A stretch of 64,000 nt of DNA, taken from Cyprinodon diabolis. Taxonomy: Eukaryota > Chordata > Actinopteri > Cyprinodontiformes > Cyprinodontidae. This document shows, piece after piece, positions 15,371 through 47,400 of the stretch (positions are counted from its first letter, which is position 1; every line of letters begins with the position of its first letter). A model generated the notes under the pieces. That model searched no databases. It had not been told where the DNA came from and saw only the letters and a program-made list of their open reading frames with translations. Made by a program: the position numbers and the translations under genes. The stretch is from NCBI GenBank assembly GCA_030533445.1, contig CM060080.1, positions 23,699,377 to 23,763,376 of the forward strand, in the 5' to 3' direction.

Positions 15371-17939
15371 CACTCCAAGGCAGATCAGAGAGAAGTCAGT
15401 ATAGTGAACTAAGCTATGTGCCTGGAGTCAAACAGCTCTGAGCGATGGGTGTGAAGTTGTTTTCTCTCTTTTGGTTACACTCTCTGGAACCATAAAACAA
15501 AATCTCCCTTTTTGAGCTGGAAAAACAACTTCAGAAACCTTAGTTTATTAATATATCTATGAATTTGTATCAAAGTTGCAAAGCTTTTCAAGGTTTAGGA
15601 TGTCAGCATGGTAAGTTATATCAGATCATTTATTTGCATCAATTTTGATACAGTGGGGATTTCTGTATAATATTTTATGGGTTTTCTGTTCACTACATGT
15701 TTCTCATTCTGTAAATTAGGGTTTTCAAGAAAAAAAATATCACACTGATCATGCAGAGGTCTCAAAAACTCATGTATCAAAAATGATGCACTTGGCTTTA
15801 AAGGGTTAAGTATTTTTTTACCAATTGAGTTTGTTCTTTTCATTATTTTTTGCATAATTGCGATTGTTTTGTTCTTTATGTTCTTTTTGGCTTAACCAAA
15901 AAGCTTGTGTTCAATTCAAAAAGTTCCAGATAATTTGAAATTTTCTCCTCAGATTGTTTTTAAAGTACAATTCAAAATTCAGTGGTTGATTTTAAATCCT
16001 CCAAAAGTGAACATCAGTGAAAGACTATGAGGCCTTTGTGACCAGCAGTTTTAACCTCATATTCATTTAATCCTTTGCTATGCTGATGATATTAGGGGTT
16101 ATATTTTACCATGGGGCCAAACAAAAGATGATTAATAAGATTAAAGCATGACAACATATGAAAACATCTATTTTCCCTAATCTTTTCATCCCTTGCACTT
16201 GTTTGGAGTTATTTAACAATAATCATAAAGAAGTTTTTTATTTTTTTGTTCAACAATCAAACCATCAACTTGATAAAAATGAGAACAGCTGAAAAAATGA
16301 ATCCATGGTATTGTTGTATCTAAGCTGTACAATTCCTCAAACAGTAGCAATCAAATCATTGGTACTTTTTATAGTACAGCTCATAGAGGAAATAACTGGT
16401 ATCAGCCATCCTCCAGTTTAGACAAACTTTTCCTTTTCGAATGCTACCTGGAGGATCATGTAACAGAAAGGGAAACACTAGACCCTCTCCTCTCTTTAGT
16501 TGGTCAGCATTTTGTTTAATATTTCTGCTTCTCATCATCAATATTTGCTTCCTCTTCACAAAATAAGACAAATAAATTTAATTCCAAAGCTCATTTGCTG
16601 TATCTTACTTTTTTTACAGTCTGGCAAATGTATTCACACCCATTTTTGTCATGTGGCATCCACAAATTTCGGTTTGCATATGTTTCTGAATGGCATGCGA
16701 CTGACAGCAGTAAGCAAAGATGATGTAACTTTTGTTTTTAAAGTAATGGAACACAGAAGTAAAATGTATTAAAAGTATAGCCCCTCCCTCTGACATTAGC
16801 ACATATAAAATAGGTTTTATTGCAATAACAGCCGCAGGTCTTCCTACAGAAGGGAATTCACTCCATTTTCTTTCCCAAGTTAAACTGGATGGAAAGTGTC
16901 TGTGACTGTGAGCCTCAATTTCTATATGTGAACTTTGCTGATTTTTACAGGATTAAGGTCTACAAATTTGAAGGGGCAATTGTAAGACATGAATACAGTA
17001 TGCTTGGATCTACAGCAGCCAACAAAAATGATTCCTTTTGCTGCTAACCCCCCCCCCTAGTCGGATGCTGATAATTTCTCTTCATTGTTTGCTTAAGTTT
17101 TCCATTAAACCTCTTAGGCATTTGATTACTTGCTGTAATCTCATTGATATTTAAGTATACAAAAGGTTTGGATCTTTAAGGAATAAAGTTGTGACTCCTG
17201 AATTGGATTAGATTTTGAAGTGTCAGACAGTGAAGGTGTTTAAGCATGTTTAATCAGTGCAAATTTACATTTGATTTTATATATGCAAACAAACAAAAAA
17301 ACAAAACAATTAAGTACCTTATTCTGCTTCATTTCTCTTCACAGTTATACTCTACTGTAACCAACTGAGACCTCAATATATACTAATAATATATTAACTT
17401 GAATTCTTCTCTGAATTGTTAAATTTCCATTTAAAAATGTCTCCTCTATGTAGCGTGTTGCTGTAAAAAGGACAACTGTATTCTGTGTAAACTTTTTTTA
17501 AACACAGTTCAGTTCTAAAGCTTTCAAATATTTTTATATTCAAATTCTAATAACCTACATTTGCAGCATTTATGCTATTACAACGCATACAGGTGTAGTA
17601 CCTGCACCGGGTTGGTAGAAAATCATCTGACGCCCACTTGTGGACATTATGCTATATTGCAGTTGGTCAGGAGGTCGTTTTACCTTCATGGCGCTGAAAA
17701 CGGATTTCAGGTGAGGATATATTTTGCGTTTTATCTTTGTTCTGTTTTTGCCTTAATTATTATGAAATATTACATTAAATGTTAATATTGGCATAGCCAG
17801 AGACCAAATAATCAAACACCCAAAATATGTAAAATATTTTCTCTTCAATAAGCCTTTAAAAATAGATTATAGAATAAATATTTTATCTAAAATATTTTAT
17901 CTATCATGTATTATTACAGTGGAGGGAAGCTGGAGTACC
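15371..17939. other. Intergenic AT-rich sequence with a Tc1-like end fragment
   Basis: No gene seen. The stretch 16615-16860 resembles the terminal part of fish Tc1-like transposons ('ggcaaatgtattcacaccca', later 'ataacagccgcaggtcttcc'). A C-run lies at about 17049. Confidence 0.45.
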
Positions 17940-17943
17940 TTAA

Positions 17944-18482
17944 CCTCTTACACCCTCAGGGGGTATAAATAAATTTCTGCCTGACAAAAACACACAAAAG
18001 TAAATCACTTATAGCCTCACGGCTATTAGATTTAAGAAGAAACTTTTGGTACCTCTGTAAAGGTAAGATGTCATAGAATGGTTTTCTGGTGTCAGCACCA
18101 TTGTAGCTTTGACCCTGCCTGAAATATTAGGGACAAAATACAAAATATTTTGCATTTTTTGAACCTCGCCAAAATTTTCTTTGAAATAAACATTGCAAAA
18201 CACTACCAAAATATTATTTATAGCCCAAAAAAGTAGTACAGACTTTTAAATCTAAATGTTGTGTAAAAATATACCAAATTTGGACTCAATCAGATGAATC
18301 ATATTTATTTTAGAATGGTATTAGTGAGAAATTTCTTAGGCGGAGGGGCCATTTTGGCACATTTATCCAAAAATGTCACCAAACTGTGCCAAATGTGTTT
18401 TTTCATCAATACTGGGGGTTTGAAAAAATTACGAGGTCACGTTGCAGCTGGACCCACCGGTGGGTCCGTAGGGTTCTAGGGG
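17944..18482. mobile_element. piggyBac-type MITE, 539 bp, TTAA-flanked
   Basis: Flanked on both sides by TTAA (17940-17943, 18483-18486). The left end CCTCTTACACCCT and reverse-complemented right end CCCCTAGAACCCT are an imperfect inverted pair. An 18-bp perfect palindrome GGACCCACCGGTGGGTCC lies just inside the right end (18450-18467). No transposase. Confidence 0.75.
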
Positions 18483-18670
18483 TTAAGTGAAAGTGCATGT
18501 GGAAGAAAACACGAAAACTCCATAGTATAGGACTTTAGGCCAGAATTCAACACCTCAGACAAATGTAAAAGTGCACTGCAAGTTAGTAATGTAGGATTTA
18601 TCTTTATTCTCTTCGTGTTGGCTACTACTTTTCTTTGGCCCTTTCCCCATCAATTTAAATAAACCATTTT

Positions 18671-18842
18671 AAAGGTATAGAAGAGGAAAAGACCCGCCCC
18701 CTCCCCTTTAAAGAAAATGCACACGCACAACCCTGTAAACGCTCCCCAGAGGGAATGCCTATTAAATGCGTGAGAGAACATGCATTTCTCCTTGTGCAGT
18801 TAAATTAAATAACCTATGCACTTATTTCCAGTGTTAGTTTGT
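18671..18842 (+). mobile_element. Truncated copy of the AAGGTATAG MITE
   Basis: Begins AAGGTATAG and shares 'gaaaagaccc...tttaaa...aaatgcacacgcacaac' with the complete copy that starts three bases later. It lacks the far inverted repeat, so a partial and a complete copy lie head to tail. Confidence 0.55.
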
Positions 18843-18844
18843 TA

Positions 18845-19165
18845 AAGGTATATTGGATAATTTTTGCAAATTTTCGAAAAGACCCGATCTCTCCAGTTTA
18901 AAAAAAAAATGCACATGCACAACGCATGCGACTGCATGCATGAGCCGAATTCTCCTCCTGCATGCTCTGTTTAAAAGTTACTGTTTGCATCGCTCTCACA
19001 AGCTTATTTTCCCAAAAAAAATTTGCAATTTTCCCACTATGTCAGACTCACCACGCATGTAAGGCGACCTTAGGTAAACATATCACCAGAATGATTGACA
19101 ATTAGGAGGACCACTTAATTTGATGATCCACCCTTAAAAAAACAAAACATCCTCCGCTATACCTT
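18845..19165 (+). mobile_element. AAGGTATAG MITE, complete copy, 321 bp
   Basis: Starts AAGGTATATTGGAT and ends ATCCTCCGCTATACCTT, with TA on both sides (18843-18844 and 19166-19167), suggesting a Tc1/mariner-type origin. The second complete copy is at 32908-33243 in the opposite orientation. Confidence 0.7.
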
Positions 19166-19369
19166 TATGGCTCTTTTTGTACCATGTTAGAAATAGTCTC
19201 ATGACAACATTTTCCACTGCATTGCTACAGCATGCCTTTATGAACTTTAATTGTAGTTTATTAATCACTTATTTTGAATCTTTAATATGATATTGTTGTG
19301 TTTTCTTTAAAGCTTGTTTAGTTAAACATTACTGTATACATCTTCCTCTGATTCCCTTGCCTTTTAGCA

Positions 19370-20130
19370 TAAAAAACAACTAAACTCTTGCTAAAACATT
19401 AACAGACGGCAGATTTCTTCGCAGAAATCTTAGATACGATCTGTTTTTGCTTATCTCGAAAACTAAAGGTGAACGGATGGGTTTTAGTAAGATAGTAGTA
19501 TAACATACCACCAGGGAAATGATCAAAGTACCAAAGATGAGATGATGGTCATAGAAGTTTGGAGTTTCTGCACAGAGGGCATGCAACTTAACCTGACTCC
19601 GCCAGATGGATTTGCTGGATTTGCTCCGCATATCCATCTGGAAACCTTCCGTTGAAGTAATTTTGGGAAGGGGCGAAAATACTGGTTAGCTGATTGGCCT
19701 ATGTTGGTGATAGACGGGCCAAATAAACCAATCAGATCAACGAAGCATATGACGTACTAACAGAAGCGACGACGAAAACAATACCACAAGCCAGGCACAA
19801 GCCAATTGTTAGATCAAACTCTTGCTGAAACCAGTCGGGAGAAGAGCAAAAACATATTTTCCTCTGAGAAAAGCCTCCAGAGCAGTGTTTTGCTCTTCTT
19901 TCAGTGAAGAAATACTCTGTAATTCCGATAAAACTTGCTCGATAGCCACGCTAACGCTAGTTTCATCGGCTGAAGCCGCCATGTTCTTTAGACTGAACTG
20001 TCGCGCTTCTCATTGCGTCACACCTCAACCCGCCTCAAAGCCAACGGTGATTGGACGTTCGTTCGGTGAACGGCTCCAAATTTTCTTAATGGAAAGTAGC
20101 CAGACTGATCTGCGATTGAAACCTTGAAAG
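19370..20130. mobile_element. Probable DNA-transposon remnant
   Basis: A CpG- and CCAAT-rich stretch with a palindromic segment (CCAGATGGAT ... ATCCATCTGG, about 19600-19640) and a right end 'cagactgatctgcgattgaa' of a kind common in fish DNA transposons. Termini and target duplication were not resolved. Confidence 0.4.
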
Positions 20131-20303
20131 CTCGCAAGATCATGAGTGTCTCACGACCATCAGCAAGAAAGCACTGGGTTCCTCCTGGCATTTTAATGTA
20201 GTTTAATCAAAGGTTTTCATTTGAAGATTATATCTCTCCAGAGATACCATGCACTTACACTCTCTGTTAGAAACACCTTGATAATCAACATCTTGATCTA
20301 CAC

Positions 20304-20679
20304 TAGGGCTGCAATTAACGATTATTTTGCAAACTGATTAATCTGTCGATTATTTTATAATAATCGAATAGCCTAAGATTCTTTAAAGAAGATGTTTTCT
20401 GAAATTAAACCAGGTGAAACTCAGACTTTTCCACTTAACAAGTTCTGGATGGAGCATATTGACAGACCTAAACGTTGTTTTTAAATCTTAAATACAAAAT
20501 GTTTATATATTTTCTACAGTCCTGGTATAATTACTGCTCTAAATGGGTTGCTCTGTCAGCTAAAGGCACGATTTAGAGATTCGAAACTCCTGGTAACAAT
20601 TAATCGATTACTAAATTAGTTAACGGTTATTTAAAAAATCAATTAATCATGATTAATCCAATTAATTGTTTCAGCCCTA
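20304..20679. mobile_element. hAT-type MITE, 376 bp
   Basis: The left end TAGGGCTGCAATTAACGATT pairs with the right end, reverse-complemented TAGGGCTGAAACAATTAATT. Flanks ATCTACAC (20296-20303) and ATTTACAC (20680-20687) form an 8-bp target duplication with one mismatch. Rich in ATTAATCG motifs, typical of this abundant fish family. Confidence 0.8.
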
Positions 20680-20814
20680 ATTTACACTGTAAATCACACC
20701 ACCAGGAGCTGAATTAATAAGGGGGAAATTAAAATCTTAGGAGATCAATGCTTATATCTTTATATAAAATCTTATATTAAACCTTTAATAGCTCTGCGAT
20801 GGACTGGAGACATT

Positions 20815-21065
20815 TCTCAGACTTAGACTTAGAGACTTACAACAGTAAAATGAACATTTCCATTAATAAAGTGCATTTTTAAACTGATTATGAAAGAATC
20901 AGCCACTTTAGTAATGCAAAAATGATGCTCTTAATTGTGATGCAGAGTCTTGATTATAGTTAACAGGGGAAAAGATGAACCTGCTGAAATGCAGCGAGTG
21001 CTGCAGGCTCTTCCTGGAGGGCAGCAGGGAGAACAGTCCATGGTGTTCGCATCCTTTTACCAATA
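20815..21065. repeat. Dispersed fish repeat, copy 2
   Basis: Contains 'acttagacttagagacttac', 'acaacagtaaaatgaacatt' and 'ggagggcagcagggagaaca', in the order seen at 7741-8365. Confidence 0.6.
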
Positions 21066-21289
21066 TACAGCTGGAGATAGCCTCCTGTGTCCCTGAAGGA
21101 TAAGATGGATAAAGAGCCTCCAATTCACAGAATTGATTTATGCTTAATATGTCTGCTTTGTGCATTTCTATGTAAGAAGAAGGAAATCTTGAACTATAAG
21201 GAGACACAGCTGTTCAAATCGCATTGGGTTAATAATGTAAGCAGGATGCTTTAAATTGAGTGAGGAGGGGAAGAGCAAGTGTTTTTTAA

Positions 21290-21544
21290 AGGGGGGGGAG
21301 TGGGAGCAGCAGCACGGAGGTGGGAGGTTTGCAGAGTCACAGAGAGAGAGAGAGGATAGGGGGTGGGTGCTGTAAAATCTGTCAACAGGGGAGCTCTGTG
21401 CATTTTTTCAGACATCTTGGCTGCTTCCCAACTTGTCTCATTGTAATCGAGGCATGATCGAGGAGGGGAGGCAGCCCTCTCTGCTGCCTCGGCTGCCCCG
21501 CTCCTGGACCCAGCCAGGCTCCCACCGCTTACATGGAGAAACCT
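21290..21544 (+). other. ccdc9b: Putative 5'UTR exon and promoter region of ccdc9b
   Basis: A GC-richer island in AT-rich surroundings ends at a clean donor (AAACCT|gtgagt at 21545). The next acceptor (cttgtag) precedes 24195, and the exon there holds the ccdc9b start codon, so a spliced 5'UTR is plausible. Two upstream ATGs, at 21453 and 21533, precede the main start. The 5' limit is a guess; no TATA box was seen. Confidence 0.5.
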
Positions 21545-24194
21545 GTGAGTATCTTCTCTCTGCTTTCCTTCTCTCCTCTCTCTGGTGTAGGGTACCCCCC
21601 CTTCTCTCTTCGGTTCTCTGTCGCAGATTTAGCTCTGGCTACTTGCAGCTTTTCAATCCTCTCTCTGGCTCATTCTTTCTCCCAGGCTCTTGTAGGTAGG
21701 AGGAAAGCCCTGGCAGCCTTCTCCCTGTAGGCCCCTTCTCTGCTGCCCTTTTGCCCGAGCATGGGCGCCATCACTCCATCCACACCGTCTCTGTGTATGA
21801 TTTTTGTGTGAATGTGGTGCACTGTTTCAGATCCAACCTCCAGAACCCAGAGGTTTAACATCCCCATTCAGATTCTCCTTCTTGCTTTGATTTAACTAAA
21901 GCCAGCGTTCGTCATTGGACTTGCTGAGATTTCACAGTCGTCTCTCTGTTGCGCCTATTCTTGGTGGTATGTCCTCATGGTCTGTTGTGTTTGGATACCC
22001 TGACAACTGGAGACAGTGAGGTAACCACTTTCCGGGCCTGCTACCTCTTTAAGACTGAGTCCAAACTTTTCTCATGCTGAGACTCCATTCAAGATCTGCA
22101 GCTACCAGTTCAATAGGAGATCGGATATTCTGCATTTTATTTGCAGGTTTAGCTGCAGCAGGAATTCAAATGATGGTGATGGTGTTTGTGCACTTGCTGG
22201 CTGAGTCACTGCTTCGCTCTGGTTTTATCCCGTGGAAACAACCGTGACATGAGTTGTTATTAGTGCAACAGTGGAGAATGACTGACTCACTTTAGAACAT
22301 CACCTCCTCAAACCCATCAGAGAAACAAAAAACTGAGAATATAAAGTCAATTTTCATTTGACAAAAAGCTGTTATTAGGATTTCAAACTCTTTCAGAACG
22401 TCTCCTTGGTCCAACTTTACTGAATCAGATTGATCTAATATATTCTCACTATGCATTTCACTTCTACAGAGCCTTGCTAATTATAAATATAACATTGAAT
22501 CCAGGTGTGTTAAAGTGGGAACTAACAGTTGCAGGAAATTAACTCCTTTAGTTTGAGAGCACTGCTTTTTTCCCATACAGGTCTGAGCATGTGTGTGATT
22601 GCTTGTCCTGTGGGTCTATAATGTCCTTTAAATGAACGACAAAAATCTATCCAGAGTCCAGCCCCCCAGGGATTTTTTTTCTTTCTGATTTTTTTTTTGT
22701 CCTATGCCTAGAAAAATCAAACAATTCTCTGGACCAGATAACCTATTTCAGGAGCAGAATAGAATATATTATAGAGAGCTTTTTTTCCCTTGAAAATTGT
22801 AGAACATAATTACAGATTTGCAGGTCAAGGTTATCCATATAGAGCTTTGCAAACGTACTAACACTCCTTGAATCATTTTTCCATTTTTCAATATTGCAAC
22901 CACAAACCCTGATGTAACAGACAAAAACTAAAATTAGAAATAATTTCATTTATGTGAATTAAAAAGATGCTTAGCCTTTTCTTTGTTTTAAACCTAAAAA
23001 AATGATAAATGTGGCATACATATTTTGCTATTAAACCCTCAGAAATAAACCCAGGTCCCTTCAGAAACAGCTTAATTAATAAATATTCTTTTAGTTTAAA
23101 TTCTCCATAAATACACACGTTTGAGAGCATTTGACAACAATCTGCATCATGACGAAAGGAATATGGCATAGAGCTCAAGCAAAAAGACTGAAGAGGTTTA
23201 AAGCAGGCTTAGGTTATAAAAAATAAATCCCAAGCATTGAGGCAAAAGAAAAAAAATGCAGAATTAAAGGAACCAGCCAAGAAAAATATTAAGCCATAAG
23301 AAGTCCTTTGATGTGTATCTAAAGCAGAAGGTCACACTGCTTCTTATTTATGAGGATCAAAGTAAAAAGAGCTGAATGCAAGGCATGAAAACAGTTTGAA
23401 AACTGTTAATGATATTTTCCTACAATTTCTCACTATTTACTTTGTGCTCTTAAAGTCTTGAATAAAATATCTTAAGTTTGAGGTTGAAAATAAAAAATAA
23501 TGAAACCAATTTAGAACATAAAATAAGAGCAACTGATAGGCATTTTTTGTTAATTCTTTTATGCTGATTAAACATGGCTGAAGCTTTCTCTGAATCTATA
23601 ATATAAATATATTTGATTACTCTCTCACTGCTTATGATGCAGTTTTTCTTTCCCTACAAAAAAAAACTTTTTTAATGCCAGTCGGATGAGCTCCATATCC
23701 CTTCTTCTGCACAAACTAGATTCAGCAGAGAATATTAGATTAAAGCAGGCCAAAGGAAGTGAGATCATTGAGTCACAGATATTTGATGCCCTGTAAAAAA
23801 TGGGGCTACCTCAACACAACAACTTGCCATCTGATGTCGGAGGGCTGCTGCAGAGGTAAAGCTGCTGCCCCATGAGTTCTTATTGGAGTTTTTAGCCCTG
23901 GGCCTCATGTACTGTGGTAGGGCAGGCCCTGCTGACTGCAACGGGATGTTTAGGATGCCCTGCATATGTGTAACTGAGCTTCCTAATGAATGCTCCATCT
24001 GTGGTGGCTGCACTGATGTGTCATTGCTCAGACATGGATCTCTCTCATGAGTTTTTACCGTTCTTCTTTTAATAAACAATTAAGGTCTATCTTTATTTTT
24101 CATTTTTAAGTCTAAATGAAGGAATGATGCTTTTATTTCTTAAAAAAACCTGCCTCCTTTGTGTTTATAAATTTGATCTTTTTATGTCTTGTAG
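21545..24194 (+). other. ccdc9b: ccdc9b first intron (inferred)
   Basis: Between the putative 5'UTR exon and the exon carrying the start codon. It holds a degraded Tc1-like relic at 22855-23330 ('attgcaaccacaaaccctga', 'gtttaaagcaggcttaggtt'), and a stretch at 23780-24080 I could not assign. No coding exon seen. Confidence 0.45.
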
Positions 24195-24266
24195 AGATAT
24201 AAGAAGTCGGTCTTCTTTATATGACCATCAGAGCTAAAGTCAAAATCTGAAGCCTTCAACTGAGTA

Positions 24267-43598
<19,332 letters not shown>

Positions 43599-46500
43599 CA
43601 TTTACAACACAAATACAGAAACCAAATCGCTGCATTAGGATGCTGGTGGCACGACCCTCCTGCTTCATCTGATTTTTGACACCAGTGTTATTGACGATTT
43701 CAAATATTTTTCCATCTAAGCACTTTAAAAGTATACAGGACTGTTTGCTGGGAAACAATTCTTCCCTATGTTTGTAAGCTGCTTGAGTGCAATATCACTG
43801 AATGTTTACATTTGCTTGAAGAGTTAAAGGTGCATATCTGGAAGCCAGCTGATCAGTTTAACTTAGATAGACTTTTATGGCAGAATAAGCCACAGTCAAT
43901 TAAGAGTGCCTTGACTTTGAGGTATTTTGAGTAAAATGAAGATTATTTAAGACCCATAGCGGAGTCTTAAAGTTATTTTTTTTAGCTCCTTTCAGGAACA
44001 AAGTGAATAACTTTAGCATGCATCTAAAAGGCGACCTGTTTTCTGAATGTTGTTGATGACAGCAACATGTCTTTTTACTATAAGGAAACTTAAAGTGGGA
44101 CTTGTTTGCTAGCTTAGTTCAAATATTGAGCAAAGCCCAAAAGCATACTTTGACCACCCTGAAGCCTTTCTATAATCAAAAAAGTCATAGCAGTTAGTAT
44201 CTGCACTATTTTATGAACCTTTGAGATTTAAACAAGTTTGATTTGGGTGTTTTACACAGAAAAAGTCAAATGAATGTTTATACAGGAAACGAAAGAAGAA
44301 TGCAATGCAAAACCTCAAAATATAATCGTTTTATGTGAAACAAAGGAGTATATGTCTAATTTCAAAGTTATGGAAAAAAAATCTAATAAAATTCTGTAGG
44401 ACCCCCCCGATATTACCATTTCTCTTTTTAGCTGACAAGTGAGTAATGATAACCATGCTGTCATCTGCAGGGAAAAAAACAGATGAAGCGAAATTAAGCC
44501 AAAATAAAAATGTTGGGTCCCCAAAATAGTTACACAACTTGATGGGCCTAGACTGATCCAACTCCGGTAATTTAGGCATATCCTTTGCTTCCTTCATCCA
44601 CAGTTCTGGGAGTTGGCAGCTAAGTTAGGAAGCCTGTGGCCACGCCCCTTTTCATTACCAGTCAGGAAAAAGGAACATATCATTTTCACCCCCTTGTTTA
44701 ATCCCAGATAAATGAGGACAATGGAAAGCAATCCAAACTGTAGTTAAGACACTGTGGCTGGAGTTGTTTTCCCTATAAGGTCTGACACAAGTAATCCTCA
44801 GAGGAGTAAAAGATCCCTTTGCATGAATTGTTCAAATAAGAATATTATAGCTAATTTATTAATCATAACAGCTTTGCAAGATCTTAAACACTTGCTGACT
44901 AAAGATGCCATTGCCATGGGATCATAGACTGATTAGGCTTTCTGTAGGTGCCTGGAACAGATATTTGGATTAGAAAGAAGGTGTAAGTAGCATGTGACGG
45001 GTTTGTTTTCAGGTGTTCATATGTGTTGTAAACCACCCAAGGCAACATTAGAGGGTTTTCAAGGTTCAGAAAATTGTGTTTGCTAAAACTGCTTAGCTGC
45101 TTCTGAGATGGGGATTGTACACAGACATTGATGTCTTCCTTTGGGCCAACTTCAGTCTACAGGTTCAAATAACCTTAACACTGGATTAACTCTAAAACCA
45201 CACTTCAAAAATGACAAACAGTCCCTTTAAATGCAGGTCTTAGTCACTCCTGGTGTAATAACACTAAGACATGGTATCATAAGTGCATTTTCTGCTGATT
45301 TATTTAATTTTTTTAGCAGTGGAGGATAAAACAGCGTGTAATTGCATAGTTAATGTGAACTTGCTTTCTCCAACTTTACACCAAATAGGTTATTATCATA
45401 ATATTAATTTCCCATATGGAAAAAAAATACATGCAGGTTTTTTTTTCAGCAGTTGGTATTTGTATGTAGAAATAATGTATAACATTATAGACCAGGTTAT
45501 GATTGTTGGTTAAACCTATTTCTTAAAAGAGAAGTAATCTGAATCCTGATTCAATCATATCGATTAATCTTTTAATCAACCTTTTTTCTTGATTGAGGCC
45601 TTGTGAAACAAAGCCAGTCAGAAATCAGGTGGTCTCCAGAGACTTTTAATACTGTTGTGCCATTTATTCTGCATTATAATTTCAACAAAAGGTCATATTT
45701 TTCTAAAAGCTTCCAGCAGCCAAATTTTTGTGCCTTGCTTGCTGGCCTCTTCAAAGATTGGAGGTGTATTTTAAATCCATGTTTTGTATCATAACTTACA
45801 TGCAGGAGAATTGATTTAATATGTTTGCCTTATGCACAAACATCAGAATGTTCCTTGTATATAAAAGAAAATTCACCTGTGATCAGTGTGCGCTTTTTTT
45901 TTTTTTATTGCCAGCATGTTGCGTTATTTTTGGTATGACATGATAAGAAGCCTTACAAGAACACTGTCCTCGGAAATGTTTGTGGCTTTCGTCAGAGCTA
46001 CAGTAAAGCAACCAGTTACCGGTATATAACCCTGAGCGGAGAACACAGTGGACATGCTTTGTGTGGCCGGGAGGCTGTTGGCTTTGGATGAGGTTACATA
46101 AAACACAAATGATCAGGAATCTGTGGTAACATGATGCAAGTCATAATGTTTGGAGACAGTCCCCCAGTGAGGACACATCATGAGAAGAGGCCTTCATCCT
46201 GTAAAGGAGCTTTTGTTTGAAAAACAGGCAGCCTTTGATGCCTTTAAAACTCCAGTGTAAAAAAAAAATTAGGGTATGCAATCATAGATTAGTTGGATGT
46301 TACATGCCCTTGTTAGATCATTTTCGGTTGATTTCCTTATGAAGTGACTGATGTAGGTGTTTTTTATTTACCAAGATTGTGCATCTCTCAGTTTTTACTT
46401 ACAAAGGAAATGATTGTATGTGCCTATTTATAAGTATGTGAGTTGTTACTGCAACCTTTTGCTGTTCGAATCCACACGCAGCGACCTTCTACTTTAGGGG

Positions 46501-46939
46501 AAGCCTTAGTCATAAGATCAATAAAGTTTCTTCTGTGCGTCAAGACCTCTTCATGTCTGATATTGTTTTTTTTTCCCTTTGTACCAGAAATAATATAGAT
46601 GTAAATTATTCTGAACTGACTTTTTAAAAATATTGTGCTTCCATCAAACCAAACTTCAGCATTTTTCTTTTCTACCTTCTGATTTCCATAAATAAAATCA
46701 AGTTCAAATAACTGCACCGCCTCTCAAATTAGTACATAAAGTGGTAGATTACGGATGGGGAACCTTTGAACGGTGGTAGACCAAAGATAGCAGTAGGTCA
46801 GGGATAAAGTTTTGGATATATTTAAAGTCTGTTTAGGTTACAGAATAATACAGTTATTAGCTAATAATTTTATTGACAGTTGGGAAGAAAAACAGCCTAA
46901 TAAGATTAATTTGCAATTTGTCAAAAGCCTATAAAGAAT
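43599..46939 (+). other. ccdc9b: ccdc9b 3'UTR and downstream sequence, no other gene seen
   Basis: Follows the ccdc9b TGA. AATAAA occurs at several places, including about 46518, so the transcript end cannot be set. A block at 45920-46200 is less AT-rich and unassigned. Confidence 0.4.
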
Positions 46940-47400
46940 AAAACAAGTCCTCAGATAACAGACTGATCTCAATGCTGTGCACCATTGCTGTGGTAACACA
47001 TGATAGTGGCAGCATCATACTGTGGGGTGTTTTTCTTTCCTATGGGCATAAAAGATGAATTGGTGTAAATGTAGAGTAATACTGAAAGAAAACCCTTGAA
47101 GACTGGATTGGAGCTTCACCTCTCAGTAGGAGAGAGACCGTTAACATATTACTAGAGCTTATTTGCCCAAAGTAGATTATATAAGACACTCAAAGAAGAT
47201 TTTTCTCGAATCTGCTGGGCAGCAAAATGTAAATCTGCCAAAGGCAAAATTTAGGCAAAAGTATTCTAAATTATCTGGCAAAACAGTTTAGAATTGGGGC
47301 AAAAATCTTGAAAAAAGATCAGGAAACATTGTTTTCCCACAGAGAGCCAACATTTAAAGTAAATGGTATTTTTAATATTTTTTAATTTAACAGTGGCAGA
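46940..47400 (+). repeat. Tandem duplication, block A, first copy (Tc1-like relic inside)
   Basis: 'gtggtaacacatgatagtgg' and 'tgtaaatgtagagtaatact' correspond to 'gtgataacacataagagagg' and the same later text at 50345-50460. The GGCAGCATCAT.CTGTGGG segment is the GSIMLWG region of Tc1-like transposases. Confidence 0.7.

Noticed and set aside
23765..24079. 104-codon minus frame upstream of ccdc9b
   Set aside because: No recognisable domain; the context is repeat-like intron sequence and no exon borders fit.
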